Source: Sinorhizobium shofinae
GTDB taxonomy: Bacteria; Pseudomonadota; Alphaproteobacteria; Rhizobiales; Rhizobiaceae
Direction: 5' to 3'
DNA length: 64,000 nt
Assembly (NCBI GenBank): GCA_001704765.1
Contig: MBFK01000093.1
Coordinates: 1,955-65,954 of the forward strand
Translations under genes and position numbers: made by a program
Shown here: piece after piece, positions 36,604 to 44,973 of the stretch
Layout: each line of letters begins with the position of its first letter
How positions within the stretch are numbered: position 1 is the first letter of the stretch
Notes under the pieces: generated by a model
What the model saw: only the letters and a program-made list of their open reading frames with translations
Databases searched by the model: none
What the model was told of the DNA's origin: nothing

Positions 36604-36918
36604 ATGATACGCAATGCAATCCGCGGCCTGCCGCAGGCCGTCCTTTTGGCGGCGGCGGCAACTGTATATCCCGAAACAGCAGGCGCGCAGGGCGTCGTGA
36701 ATTGCGCCGAGCGCTCGCAGGTCATCGAGTTTCTCGCTCGGCAATACGCCGAGAAGCAAGCCGCCGTTGGATTGATCAACCAGCAGGCGGTGATGGAACT
36801 CTACGCTGCCGACAGCGGCAGCTGGACCTTGATCATAACCGACGTCTCGGGCCGAAGCTGTGTGATCCTCGCCGGCAAGAACTGGGAGACGATTATTCCC
36901 GTAGGCCCCAAAGCCTAG
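36604..36918 (+). CDS. small secreted protein of unknown function
   Basis: 104 residues. A signal peptide spans 1-29 (AVLLAAAATVYPETAGAQG). The mature part begins VVNCAERSQVIEFLARQYAE and holds two cysteines 60 residues apart (NCAER and RSCVILAG), suggesting one disulfide, plus the C-terminal NWETIIPVGPKA. An almost perfect Shine-Dalgarno, AAAGGAGGTG, precedes the ATG, so it should be well translated. I recognise a general pattern of periplasmic rhizobial hypotheticals but no named family. It stands alone between tex and rkpK. Confidence 0.72.
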   Translation: MIRNAIRGLPQAVLLAAAATVYPETAGAQGVVNCAERSQVIEFLARQYAEKQAAVGLINQQAVMELYAADSGSWTLIITDVSGRSCVILAGKNWETIIPVGPKA

Positions 36919-37092
36919 TAGCCGGATAGACTTTCCGGTCCTGCGTACCCTTGTTCACTCCATCACGCGATGGCGCACCCGCCAGCGCACGAAATCCCGA
37001 GCCCGTCCAACACTATTGAGCCGCAGACCCGCCAGAGCGGGAGCAGGAAAGGCTGTGCTGTTTCCCGCGCCCGCTCCAGCTGTTCTTACCGG

Positions 37093-38406
37093 TCAGTCCG
37101 GCCTGCCGACGCTGGCATAGTTGAAGCCGTGTCGGGTGACCTCATCCTTGCGGTAGATGTTGCGCAGGTCGACGAGCAACGGGGTGCTCATCGTGCGTTT
37201 CAGCCGCGTGAAGTCCAGCGCCCGGAATTCGTTCCATTCAGTGACGATCACCAGTGCGTCTGCTTCTGCTGCCGCATCATAGGGATCGGTCGCATAGTCC
37301 AGGCCGTCGATGACCTTGCGCGCGTTCTCCATCCCTTCCGGATCGTAGCCCGTGACCCTGGCGCCCGCATCCTGCAGCGTCTGGACGATGGCGATCGCCG
37401 GGCTGTCGCGCATGTCGTCGGTGTTCGGCTTGAAAGTGAGCCCAAGCACGGCGATTTTGCGGCCGCGCACGTCGCCGCCGACCGCGGTGATCACCTTGCG
37501 GCCCATGGCCCGCTTGCGGTTGTCGTTGATGGCGACGGTGGCCTCTACCAGCCGCACCGGACTGTCGTGATCCTGTGCGGTCTTGACCAGTGCCAAGGTG
37601 TCCTTGGGGAAGCACGAGCCGCCGTAGCCCGGGCCGGCATGCAGGAACTTGGCGCCGATACGCCCGTCGAGCCCGATACCGCGGGCGACATCCTGGACGT
37701 TGGCGCCGACCTTTTCGCACAGGTCGGCCATCTCGTTGATGAAGGTGATCTTCATCGCCAGGAAGGCGTTGCCGGCATACTTGATCAGTTCGGAGGTGCG
37801 GCGTGAGGTGAAGACGAGGGGAGCCTGGTTCAGATACAAGGGGCGATAGACTTCCGTCATCACGTCGCGTGCACGCTGATCGTTGTCCGCGAGGCCGATG
37901 ACGATGCGGTCGGGCCGCTTGAAATCATCGATCGCCGCGCCCTCGCGCAGGAACTCCGGATTGGAGACGACGGCAAAGTCGGCATCCGGATTGGTTTCAC
38001 GGATGATGCGTTCGACTTCGTCGCCGGTGCCAACCGGAACGGTCGACTTGGTGACGATGACGGTAAAGCCATTGAGATTGGCAGCGATCTCGCGTGCGGC
38101 GGCATAGACATAGGAAAGGTCTGCGTGCCCGTCGCCGCGTCGGGACGGTGTGCCGACGGCGATGAAGATGACGTCGCTGCCGGCAACGGCGGGCGCGAGA
38201 TCAGTGGTAAAGTGCAGGCGCCCTGCAGCAACGTTGCTGGCGACCAGATGGTCGAGACCCGGTTCGAAAATCGGGATCTCCCCTTTCTTAAGCGCCGCGA
38301 TCTTGCCTTCATCCTTGTCGAGGCAGACGACATCGTGGCCGAAATCCGCGAAACAAACGCCGGAAACGAGGCCGACATAGCCGGCGCCAATCATCGTAAT
38401 CTTCAT
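37093..38406 (-). CDS. rkpK: UDP-glucose 6-dehydrogenase
   Basis: 437 residues. The NAD-binding N-terminus is KITMIGAGYVGLVSGVCFAD, the catalytic Cys is in GYGGSCFPKDTLALVKTAQD (around residue 260), and the UDP-binding C-domain follows with GLTFKPNTDDMRDSPAIAI. It oxidises UDP-glucose to UDP-glucuronate with two NAD+. In Sinorhizobium rkpK is needed for K-antigen and normal LPS. Here the lpsL epimerase gene lies just upstream in the same direction (134-base gap), giving UDP-glucose to UDP-GlcA to UDP-GalA. Confidence 0.93.
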   Translation of the reverse strand: MKITMIGAGYVGLVSGVCFADFGHDVVCLDKDEGKIAALKKGEIPIFEPGLDHLVASNVAAGRLHFTTDLAPAVAGSDVIFIAVGTPSRRGDGHADLSYVYAAAREIAANLNGFTVIVTKSTVPVGTGDEVERIIRETNPDADFAVVSNPEFLREGAAIDDFKRPDRIVIGLADNDQRARDVMTEVYRPLYLNQAPLVFTSRRTSELIKYAGNAFLAMKITFINEMADLCEKVGANVQDVARGIGLDGRIGAKFLHAGPGYGGSCFPKDTLALVKTAQDHDSPVRLVEATVAINDNRKRAMGRKVITAVGGDVRGRKIAVLGLTFKPNTDDMRDSPAIAIVQTLQDAGARVTGYDPEGMENARKVIDGLDYATDPYDAAAEADALVIVTEWNEFRALDFTRLKRTMSTPLLVDLRNIYRKDEVTRHGFNYASVGRPD

Positions 38407-38540
38407 CCACTCTTCCTTTGTTGTTGGGTCCTTCTTGAGCCTTGGGAGCTACTCATCCATTGATAGGCAAATAGGACCGTTTTTCGACCTGCAAATGACA
38501 GGGGCATTTTCCGATGCGACGAAATCGCTCGCCAGCCCCC

Positions 38541-39566
38541 TTAAGCGGTGGTCTCCGCAGGGCGATAATATTGTTCATACCATTCTACGAAACGGGCGAC
38601 GCCTTCCTCGACGGCCATGGTCGGCTTGAAGCCGGTCAGCGCCTCGAGCAGGTCCGGTGACGCGTAGGTGCGCGGCACATCGCCCATCTGCATCGGCAGC
38701 ATGTTGCGAACGGCCGGCCGGCCGACGGCCCTCTCGACAGTTTCGACGAAGGTCATCAGTTCCACCGGCTGGCCGCCGCCGACATTGACGATGCGGAACG
38801 GCGCGTGTCGGGAAAGCGTGTCCTGCGCCAGGTCCAAGCCGACGCGATTGGCTTCGGACGGAGCGACGTGGGAAAGCCGCAGGATGCCCTCGACAAGATC
38901 GTCGATATAGGTGAAGTCGCGGCTCATCCGGCCCTCGCCATAAATATCGATCGGCCGGCCGTTGAGGATGGCATCCACAAATTTGAAGAGCGCCATGTCT
39001 GGCCTTCCCCAGGGGCCATAGACGGTGAAGAACCGGAAGGCGGTGGTCGGCACCTTGTAGAGATGGGCGTAGCTGTGGGCCATCAGCTCCATCGATTTCT
39101 TCGTCGCTGCATAGAGCGTCATCGGCTCGTCGGCCCGGTCCGCCTCGGCAAACGGAATCTTCTCATTGGCGCCGTAAATCGACGAGGTCGATGCCAGCAT
39201 CAGATGCTTTGGGCCGATCGTCCTGGCAAGCTCGAGGATGTTCCAGGAACCCATAAGGTTCGCGTCCACATAGGCCTTCGGATTTTCAAGGCTATAACGA
39301 ACGCCCGCCTGCGCGGCGAGGTGGATAATGACCTCCGGTTCTGCAAGCTCTGCAGCGCGGTCGAGAGCGGCGCGGTCCTCGAGCATGGCTGTCACCGCTT
39401 TGAAGCCGTTGGAACGCTCGAGGATCGCGTGGCGGCGTTCCTTGAGCGTCACGTCGTAATAGGGCGTCATGCCGTCGAAGCCGACCACGAAATGCCCATC
39501 GTCTATCAGCCGCTTGGCGACGTGAAAGCCGATGAAACCTGCGGTGCCGGTGATGAGGTAACGCAC
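38541..39566 (-). CDS. lpsL: UDP-glucuronate 4-epimerase
   Basis: 341 residues, an extended short-chain dehydrogenase. The Rossmann motif is [14 protein letters not shown], the catalytic pair is YAATKKSME (Tyr and Lys), and the family loop is [20 protein letters not shown]. It interconverts UDP-glucuronate and UDP-galacturonate, supplying GalA for LPS core and other polysaccharides. It precedes rkpK in the same orientation, as in S. meliloti. The GT2/GT-C module at 5.2-7.7 kb is a possible consumer of UDP-GalA, though this is inference. Confidence 0.9.
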   Translation of the reverse strand: MRYLITGTAGFIGFHVAKRLIDDGHFVVGFDGMTPYYDVTLKERRHAILERSNGFKAVTAMLEDRAALDRAAELAEPEVIIHLAAQAGVRYSLENPKAYVDANLMGSWNILELARTIGPKHLMLASTSSIYGANEKIPFAEADRADEPMTLYAATKKSMELMAHSYAHLYKVPTTAFRFFTVYGPWGRPDMALFKFVDAILNGRPIDIYGEGRMSRDFTYIDDLVEGILRLSHVAPSEANRVGLDLAQDTLSRHAPFRIVNVGGGQPVELMTFVETVERAVGRPAVRNMLPMQMGDVPRTYASPDLLEALTGFKPTMAVEEGVARFVEWYEQYYRPAETTA

Positions 39567-39637
39567 AAAAATTATCCCAGTTTTCTTTAACTTGATCGTT
39601 CATACGAAGAAAGCCGGGCAATGGAAAGACGAAACCG

Positions 39638-39970
39638 TCACTCTGACGCACCGTCGAGTTGCTGTTGCAAGGCGGCGAGCACGGACATCGCATGGCCCGA
39701 ATACTGGCTGATCCAGCGGTCGTGAATAGCCTGGATCGGCAAGGCGTTCAGGTGGTTCCATCGTTCCCGCCCCTCGCGCCTGACAAGAACGAGATTTGCC
39801 TCTTCCAACACCTTCAGGTGCTGCATCACCGTGCAGCGGTCGAGATCGGAGAATCGCTCACACAACATGCCCGTCGTCCGGGGCGCCTCCTTCAGCGCAT
39901 CCAGAATCTGACGGCGCAGGCCATTGGCCAGTGCCTTGAAAACCGCATCGTCCGTCGAATCAATTGACAT
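39638..39970 (-). CDS. ArsR/SdpR-family transcriptional repressor
   Basis: A 110-residue winged-helix protein. It reads VFKALANGLRRQILDALKEA, then the recognition helix region FSDLDRCTVMQHLKVLEEAN and the wing LVLVRREGRERWNHL. No metal-binding ELCVC motif is present, so it belongs with metal-independent SdpR-like members that usually pair with SRPBCC genes. That is the case here: it is divergent from such a gene, and a perfect dyad lies between the start codons. The dyad touches its own ATG, suggesting autorepression. There is no Shine-Dalgarno before the ATG, so the message may be leaderless. Confidence 0.87.
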   Translation of the reverse strand: MSIDSTDDAVFKALANGLRRQILDALKEAPRTTGMLCERFSDLDRCTVMQHLKVLEEANLVLVRREGRERWNHLNALPIQAIHDRWISQYSGHAMSVLAALQQQLDGASE

Positions 39971-39993
39971 GTTATATTTCTATAACATATTAT
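39964..39993 (+). promoter_or_regulatory. promoter of the SRPBCC-VOC genes with embedded ArsR-type operator
   Basis: TTGACA (39964-39969) and TATTAT (39988-39993), 18 bp apart, form a near-consensus promoter. A perfect dyad, ATGTTATA-TTTC-TATAACAT (39969-39988), fills the spacer. A repressor bound there would block polymerase. The dyad also overlaps the start codon of the divergent ArsR gene. Confidence 0.75.
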
Positions 39994-40021
39994 GCCTGGA
40001 CACAATCGGGAGGAGGTCATC

Positions 40022-40504
40022 ATGGCTTTCGAATTTCGTGTGAATGGGCGAATTGCCCGTCCTGTCAAAGAAGTCTTCGACGCGGTCGTCAATCCAGACC
40101 AGCTCAGCCGCTACTTTGTGACGCTCGGCGGCATCAGCGGCCCCTTGGTCGCCGGCGCCACCGTGACCTGGTGGGGCGAGGTCCCCGTGCAGGTGGAAGT
40201 CGTCGAGCCCAATGAGCTGATCGTCTTCCGCTGGGATGCGATGGTTGCGAAGGAAGAGGCCCCATACCAGACGCGCGTGGAGATGCGCTTCCAGCCGCTC
40301 GAGGACGGCGCCACCATGGTAACCATTGCCGAAAGCGGCTGGCGGGAGAACGAGCAGGGGCAGAAGAGCTCCTACCTCAACTGTGAGGGCTGGTCGCAGA
40401 TGCTCGCCTGCATGAAGGCCTGGGTCGAATACGGCATCAACCTGCGGGAGGGCTACTATGTGAGCGAGCTCTCCGGCAAGCCGGCACTCGAGCCGCAGCC
40501 ATAG
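40022..40504 (+). CDS. SRPBCC (AHSA1/START-like) protein
   Basis: 160 residues. The domain starts FRVNGRIARPVKEVFDAVVN, then PDQLSRYFVTLGGISGPL and the central VEVVEPNELIVFRWDA, ending with a helix (SQMLACMKAWVEYG). The fold is a ligand-binding helix-grip cavity, and in ArsR-linked members the ligand is usually unknown. GGGAGGAGG precedes the ATG. It is the first gene of a two-gene unit with a VOC protein 12 bases downstream, controlled by the divergent ArsR repressor. Confidence 0.85.
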   Translation: MAFEFRVNGRIARPVKEVFDAVVNPDQLSRYFVTLGGISGPLVAGATVTWWGEVPVQVEVVEPNELIVFRWDAMVAKEEAPYQTRVEMRFQPLEDGATMVTIAESGWRENEQGQKSSYLNCEGWSQMLACMKAWVEYGINLREGYYVSELSGKPALEPQP

Positions 40505-40516
40505 GAGGAGCGAAAG

Positions 40517-40858
40517 ATGCCAGCGGAGATAAAGGGCGGCATCAACATCGCCATGAAGGTTCCGAGCCATCAGTACGCGGCCGTGATCGCCTTCTACCGA
40601 GACGTCGTCGGCCTGCCGCCTTTCGACGAGCAGCAGCCGGCCAAGGGCTTCATTCTCGGTCCGAACCGTCTTTGGATCGATGATATGCCGCACTTGAGCC
40701 AGGCGGAGGTCTGGCTGGAGCTGTTCACCGACGATAACGAAAGGGCGTTGACCCATCTCACCGCGAACGGAGCGGTGCGCTGCGATGCGGTGGAGGAGCT
40801 GGGTGAGGGCTTTCGCGGCGGCTGGGTGATGAAACCCAGCCAATATCTGCGAGCCTGA
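40517..40858 (+). CDS. VOC (glyoxalase/dioxygenase-fold) protein
   Basis: 113 residues, one VOC domain. The first module contains VIAFYRDVVGLPPFDEQQPA, and the second has AEVWLELFTDDNERALTHLT. Metal ligands typical of glyoxalase I are not all obvious: the expected Glu is in VWLELF, the His less clear. It could therefore be a binding or resistance protein rather than an enzyme. Its ribosome site AGGAG overlaps the end of the SRPBCC gene region, so the two are co-transcribed under the ArsR-type operator. Confidence 0.78.
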   Translation: MPAEIKGGINIAMKVPSHQYAAVIAFYRDVVGLPPFDEQQPAKGFILGPNRLWIDDMPHLSQAEVWLELFTDDNERALTHLTANGAVRCDAVEELGEGFRGGWVMKPSQYLRA

Positions 40859-40872
40859 CGCCTGGTGATAGG

Positions 40873-41622
40873 TCACAACGACAGCGGCGTCTCCTCGGCG
40901 GGCGTCTCCATCGGGGCATCGACCGGCGGCATTGCCACACTCATCGGCGGTTCTTCCTGGATCACGACGACACGGGTGCCTTCCGGCACTCGGCTGTAGA
41001 GATCGATGACGTCCGGGTTGAACATGCGGATGCAGCCGCTCGAGACGGCGCTGCCGATCGACCAGGCCTCGGTCGTGCCGTGAATGCGGAACAGCGTGTC
41101 TCGGCCGTCCTGGTAAAGGTAGAGCGCGCGGGCCCCCAGCGGATTGGTCAGGCCCGGGTCCATGCCGCCGGCAAGTGGGCCATAGCGTTCCGGATCGCGG
41201 GCGACCATGTCCGATGTCGGTATCCAGCGGGGCCATTGCGCTTTGCGGCCGATCCGCGCCTCGCCGGCGAATTCCAGTCCTGCCTTGCCGACGCCGATGC
41301 CGTAGCGCAGCGCCATGCCGCCGCCCTGCACGAGATAGAGGTATCTGTTCGGCGTATCGATGACGATTGTGCCCGGCGGCTCATGGGTGACGTAGGGCAC
41401 CTGCTGGCGGAGATAGCGCGGGTCGACCTTGCTGATGTCGGTCGCAGGCAGCGGGAATGTCTCGTCCGGCTGCGGTCCGTACATCGTCATGAAATAGGGA
41501 TCCGGCCCCCTCGGCCGGGGCGGCTGCGCGGTACTCGCGCAACCCGTCAGCGCGGCCAGAAGAAGGAGGAGCGTGAGAGGCTGGGCGAGGCGGGACACAC
41601 ACATACTCCGAACAATCCTCAT
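40873..41622 (-). CDS. L,D-transpeptidase lipoprotein (YkuD domain)
   Basis: 249 residues from an ATG; a longer TTG start is less likely. The N-terminus is a lipoprotein signal with lipobox LTGC around residue 28. The YkuD catalytic motif is complete: HGTTEAWSIGSAVSSGCIRM with the nucleophilic Cys. It also has IVIDTPNRYLYLVQGG at the domain start. It should form 3-3 peptidoglycan crosslinks or attach proteins to the wall in the periplasm. The C-terminal 25 residues are Pro/Glu-rich. A RIME repeat lies between it and recO. Confidence 0.9.
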   Translation of the reverse strand: MRIVRSMCVSRLAQPLTLLLLLAALTGCASTAQPPRPRGPDPYFMTMYGPQPDETFPLPATDISKVDPRYLRQQVPYVTHEPPGTIVIDTPNRYLYLVQGGGMALRYGIGVGKAGLEFAGEARIGRKAQWPRWIPTSDMVARDPERYGPLAGGMDPGLTNPLGARALYLYQDGRDTLFRIHGTTEAWSIGSAVSSGCIRMFNPDVIDLYSRVPEGTRVVVIQEEPPMSVAMPPVDAPMETPAEETPLSL

Positions 41623-41705
41623 GACTTCCAATTCGAGAACAGCGGCCGGCTTCGAACTGCGAGCGCAACATCGCCGCGATTCGGCAGGATAATGACAGAA
41701 TTCTA

Positions 41706-41809
41706 CTGCATGTTTCCTTAAATCGTAGCCGATTTTAGGATAAAAACATGCAGCAAATCAAAGTGCTACAGCGATCTTTGTGCGTCTGAAAAGACGCACG
41801 ACGCTGTAG
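41706..41809. repeat. RIME-type palindromic intergenic repeat, full-length
   Basis: 104 bases. CTGCATGTTTCC...AAACATGCAG is the first hairpin. The second is CTACAGCG with an inner GTGCGTCT-GAA-AGACGCAC stem, closing with CGCTGTAG. Same orientation as 5157-5241 and inverted relative to 13160-13271. Unlike those it lies between divergent genes (L,D-transpeptidase and recO), 105 bases before recO. Confidence 0.82.
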
Positions 41810-41914
41810 TGCGGCGAACATGTCGCGGAAAGGTGTCAGTTCCGCGCTATGGTGCCCTGTTGGGCGCGCCATCTTCGCTTGATCCGCTTTCCGCCCCGGG
41901 TGTATGCCTTTTCC

Positions 41915-42661
41915 ATGCAATGGAACGATCAGGCCATCATTCTCGGCATCCGGCGGCACGGCGAAAGCTCTGTCATCGCTGAGGTCATGACGTCCGTGCA
42001 CGGGCGGCATCTGGGTCTGGTGCGCTCCGGTCGGTCGCGGACGATGCAGCCGGTGCTGCAGCCGGGCAATTCGGTGGAAGTGACCTGGCGAGCCCGGCTT
42101 GACGAACATCTCGGCGAGTTCCGCGTCGAACCGCTGCAGCTTCGGGCGGCGAGGCTGATGGAGGCGGCAACCTCGGTCTACGGCATCCAGGCGCTCGGCG
42201 CCCTCTTGAGACTGCTGCCGGAGCGCGATCCGCATCCGCATCTTTACGAGGCGCTCGCCGTCATCGTCGATCACCTCCAGGACCCGGCCGATGCCGGCGA
42301 ATTGTTCGTCCGCTTTGAACTGGCGGTCCTGAACGATCTCGGTTTCGGTCTCGATCTTTCGGAATGTGCGGCGACCGGGAGAAACGACGAACTCGTCTAT
42401 GTATCGCCGAAAACCGGCCGCGCCGTCAGCCGCTCGGCGGGCGCCCCTTATGCGGAGCGCATGCTCGCCCTTCCAGATTTCCTGTCCGGAGGACACAGGG
42501 CGGCCGATTACGACAGTCTCGCCGCAGCCTTCCGCCTCACGGCCTATTTCCTCAACCGGCACGTTTATGAACCGCGCGGAGTCGACGTCTCGTCCGCGCG
42601 CGACGGTTTCGTCCACGCGACGCTGAAGGCGCTGAAGGCAGCCTCTCCATCCGCGGCATGA
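41915..42661 (+). CDS. recO: DNA repair protein RecO
   Basis: 248 residues. The N-terminal OB fold begins [20 protein letters not shown], with [20 protein letters not shown]. The helical domain follows with [20 protein letters not shown], then [20 protein letters not shown] at the position of the zinc module; only one Cys of the usual set is clear. It works with RecR in loading RecA at gaps. The start fits the family; the frame is open upstream. It ends inside a strong hairpin shared with phoX. Confidence 0.92.
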   Translation: MQWNDQAIILGIRRHGESSVIAEVMTSVHGRHLGLVRSGRSRTMQPVLQPGNSVEVTWRARLDEHLGEFRVEPLQLRAARLMEAATSVYGIQALGALLRLLPERDPHPHLYEALAVIVDHLQDPADAGELFVRFELAVLNDLGFGLDLSECAATGRNDELVYVSPKTGRAVSRSAGAPYAERMLALPDFLSGGHRAADYDSLAAAFRLTAYFLNRHVYEPRGVDVSSARDGFVHATLKALKAASPSAA

Positions 42662-42704
42662 ATACAGATTAGGCGCCGCACATGTCATGCGGCGCCTGTA
42701 TTCA
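42659..42704. terminator. bidirectional terminator between recO and phoX
   Basis: The stem is GGCGCCGCA/TGCGGCGCC around a 7-base loop, extended by TGAATACAG/TGTATTCA beyond a 4-base bulge (ATTA). It starts on the recO stop codon. The AATACAG/CTGTATT flanks make it usable from both sides. Confidence 0.75.
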
Positions 42705-42718
42705 GCAAAAAGCTCGCT

Positions 42719-44722
42719 TTAGCCGATCTTACCGCCGCCCTGCTTGGTTACGGCGACCACGGCTGGGCGCACCGGCATGTCGTCGCGGAAATCCGGCCAG
42801 CGCGTTGCCGGCTTTTCATAGGTGGCGAGGCCGGCATCGCCGGGGTGCTGCACGGCGAGGAAGAAGGTGTCGCTCGTCGGGTTGAAGCTCGGTCCACACA
42901 TTTCCGCGCCGACCGGTACCCGGAAGAACAGCTTCGACGTGCCGCGCGCCTCGCCTTCGGTTTCGACGGCCCAGACGCCATCGGTGCGGCCCGTCTCCTT
43001 CTCGTTATTGCCGTCGGTCGCAACCCACAGACGGCCATCCGCATCGATCGCGCAATTGTCCGGCATGCCGAACCAGCCGTTCTTCGTCGTTGCCGTCGAG
43101 AAGGAGGCGCCCACGTCCGCAACGCTCGGGTCGCCGCATTTCAGGAGGATGTCCCAACGGGATTTCGTCGATGCGAAATCGCCGTCCGTTTCCGAGATCT
43201 CGACGATGTGACCGAAGGCGTTCTTGGCGCGCGGATTGGCAGCATCCGCCTCTTCCTCCTTGCGCTTGGTATTGTTGGTCAGCATGACATAGACCTTGCC
43301 GGTCTTCGCATTGGGCTGGATGTCCTCCGGGCGGTCCATCTTGGTCGCGCCGAGCGCATCGGCGGCAAATCGGGTGTTGATCAGCACGTCGGCTTGCGAG
43401 GCAAAGCCGTTCTCTGCCGTAAGCGGGCCTTCGCCATGGACGATCGGCATCCAGGTGACCGTGCCATCCTCGTCGAACTTCGCCACGTAGAGCGTGCCTT
43501 CGTCGAAGAGGTCCATGTTGGCTGCGCGATCGTTCGGGTTGTACGTGCCCTTCGTGACGAACTTATAGACATAGTCGTAACGCTCGTCGTCGCCGCTATA
43601 GAGGACGACCCGGCCGTCCTTGTTGACGATCGATTCGCAGCCCTCATGCTTGAAACGTCCAACCGCGGTGCGCTTCTTCGGGACCGAAGTCGGGTCCAGC
43701 GGATCGACCTCGACGACCCAGCCGAAGCGGTTCGCCTCGTTCGGATCCTTCGATACGTCGAAGCGATCGTAGAATTTCGACCACTCATATTGGCCGCCCG
43801 GCGCGCCGAGACGTTTCAGCTGCTTGAATTCCGGATGGTGCTCGGCGAGCTCGCCACCGAAATAGCCGTTGAAGTTTTCCTCGGCCATCATGTAGGTGCC
43901 CCAGGCGGTGACGCCGCCGGCGCAATTGTTGATGGTGCCGAAGACCTTCTTGCCGGTCGGATCGGCGGAGGTCTTGACGCGATCATGGCCGGCCACCGGA
44001 CCGGACAACTGCATCTCGGTGTTGACGGTGATGCGGCGGTTGTACTTGCCGTCGAGAACCGGCTGCCACTTGCCATCCACCTTGCGGATCTCGATGACCG
44101 TGCCGCCGTGGGCGGCCATTTCGATATCGACCAGTTCCTTGGTGTACTCGCCGAGAACGACCTTGTCTTCTTCCTTGCCGTCCTCCGTCACTTTTTCGAT
44201 GCGAGCGAAGTTGGGGAACATGATCTCGGCATTCGTGTATTCATGATTGACGACCAGGAGGCCGTGGTCCGGGCTGCCGTCGAGCGGAATGAAGCCGACA
44301 TAATCGTTGTTGTAGCCGAACTGGCGGCTCTGCGCTTCGGCCGTCTGCTTGAGCGGATCGAATTCCGGGCTGTCGGCGAAGATCTTGTCGCCCCAGCGCA
44401 GCAGGATGTCGGCGTCGTATCCTTCGGCGACGTGATGCCTCTCGTCGACGCCGGCCTCGATCTCCTTGAAGTTGAAGCGCGAAGCGCTGTCGTTGGCCCG
44501 CGCTTCGTCGGCCGAGAGCAGTGCAAGCGGGCTGACCGTCGTGGAAATGGCGGCCACCGCGAGCGAGCCGCCAATGAAGGACCGGCGCGAGAAGCGGCGA
44601 TTGATGATGTCGCCCATGGTCGGGTTGGCGGAACAGTTCTGGCCGATGTCTTCCAGCTCCTCCCTGCGTTCCGTCAGCGTCTTGAATTCGATTTCTTCCG
44701 TCGAGACGAGATACTTGTCCAT
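42719..44722 (-). CDS. phoX: PhoX-type alkaline phosphatase (DUF839)
   Basis: 667 residues; GGGGAG is better spaced for this ATG than for the one 6 bases upstream. After about 45 residues comes a twin-arginine signal, SRRSFIGGSLAVAA, with cleavage near ADEARA. The mature PhoX beta-propeller shows GSPDHGLLVVNHEYT, NNCAGGVTAWGTYMMAEENF, KRLGAPGGQYEWSK and RPEDIQPNAKTGKVYVMLT. PhoX enzymes are Tat-exported, Ca/Fe-dependent phosphomonoesterases that release phosphate from organic esters. A PHO box 75 bases upstream places it in the PhoB regulon, as known for Sinorhizobium. Confidence 0.92.
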   Translation of the reverse strand: MDKYLVSTEEIEFKTLTERREELEDIGQNCSANPTMGDIINRRFSRRSFIGGSLAVAAISTTVSPLALLSADEARANDSASRFNFKEIEAGVDERHHVAEGYDADILLRWGDKIFADSPEFDPLKQTAEAQSRQFGYNNDYVGFIPLDGSPDHGLLVVNHEYTNAEIMFPNFARIEKVTEDGKEEDKVVLGEYTKELVDIEMAAHGGTVIEIRKVDGKWQPVLDGKYNRRITVNTEMQLSGPVAGHDRVKTSADPTGKKVFGTINNCAGGVTAWGTYMMAEENFNGYFGGELAEHHPEFKQLKRLGAPGGQYEWSKFYDRFDVSKDPNEANRFGWVVEVDPLDPTSVPKKRTAVGRFKHEGCESIVNKDGRVVLYSGDDERYDYVYKFVTKGTYNPNDRAANMDLFDEGTLYVAKFDEDGTVTWMPIVHGEGPLTAENGFASQADVLINTRFAADALGATKMDRPEDIQPNAKTGKVYVMLTNNTKRKEEEADAANPRAKNAFGHIVEISETDGDFASTKSRWDILLKCGDPSVADVGASFSTATTKNGWFGMPDNCAIDADGRLWVATDGNNEKETGRTDGVWAVETEGEARGTSKLFFRVPVGAEMCGPSFNPTSDTFFLAVQHPGDAGLATYEKPATRWPDFRDDMPVRPAVVAVTKQGGGKIG

Positions 44723-44796
44723 GGTCATTCTCCCCGTTGAGGACGATAGAAGCGCCGTTGGTGGTCGGCGTCCATCGTCGCTCTATCAGCTAGCTC

Positions 44797-44814
44797 ATGA
44801 CAGTTCTGCGACAG
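44797..44814 (-). promoter_or_regulatory. PHO box upstream of phoX
   Basis: On the minus strand: CTGTCGC-AGAA-CTGTCAT, two 7-bp direct repeats four bases apart, matching the PhoB site of Sinorhizobium and E. coli. It lies 75 bases before the phoX start, at a suitable distance for PhoB activation. Confidence 0.85.
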
Positions 44815-44973
44815 TTCGATGAAGAGATTACGGCTCTTCTGCGCTTGAAGACAATTGTCCCTGCGGCAAAGACCTGCGGTTGCGAGATAGAGGATATTCA
44901 AGCGGGATGTCTCCGCTGGCATTCCGGGCTAACTTGTGCGAATCGTTTACGAGTCGTCGTGGTGTCGGGACCC

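Noticed and set aside
44797-44973. 59-codon extension of the DUF2339 protein
   Set aside because: Would run across the PHO box, and the extension does not resemble a membrane-protein N-terminus.
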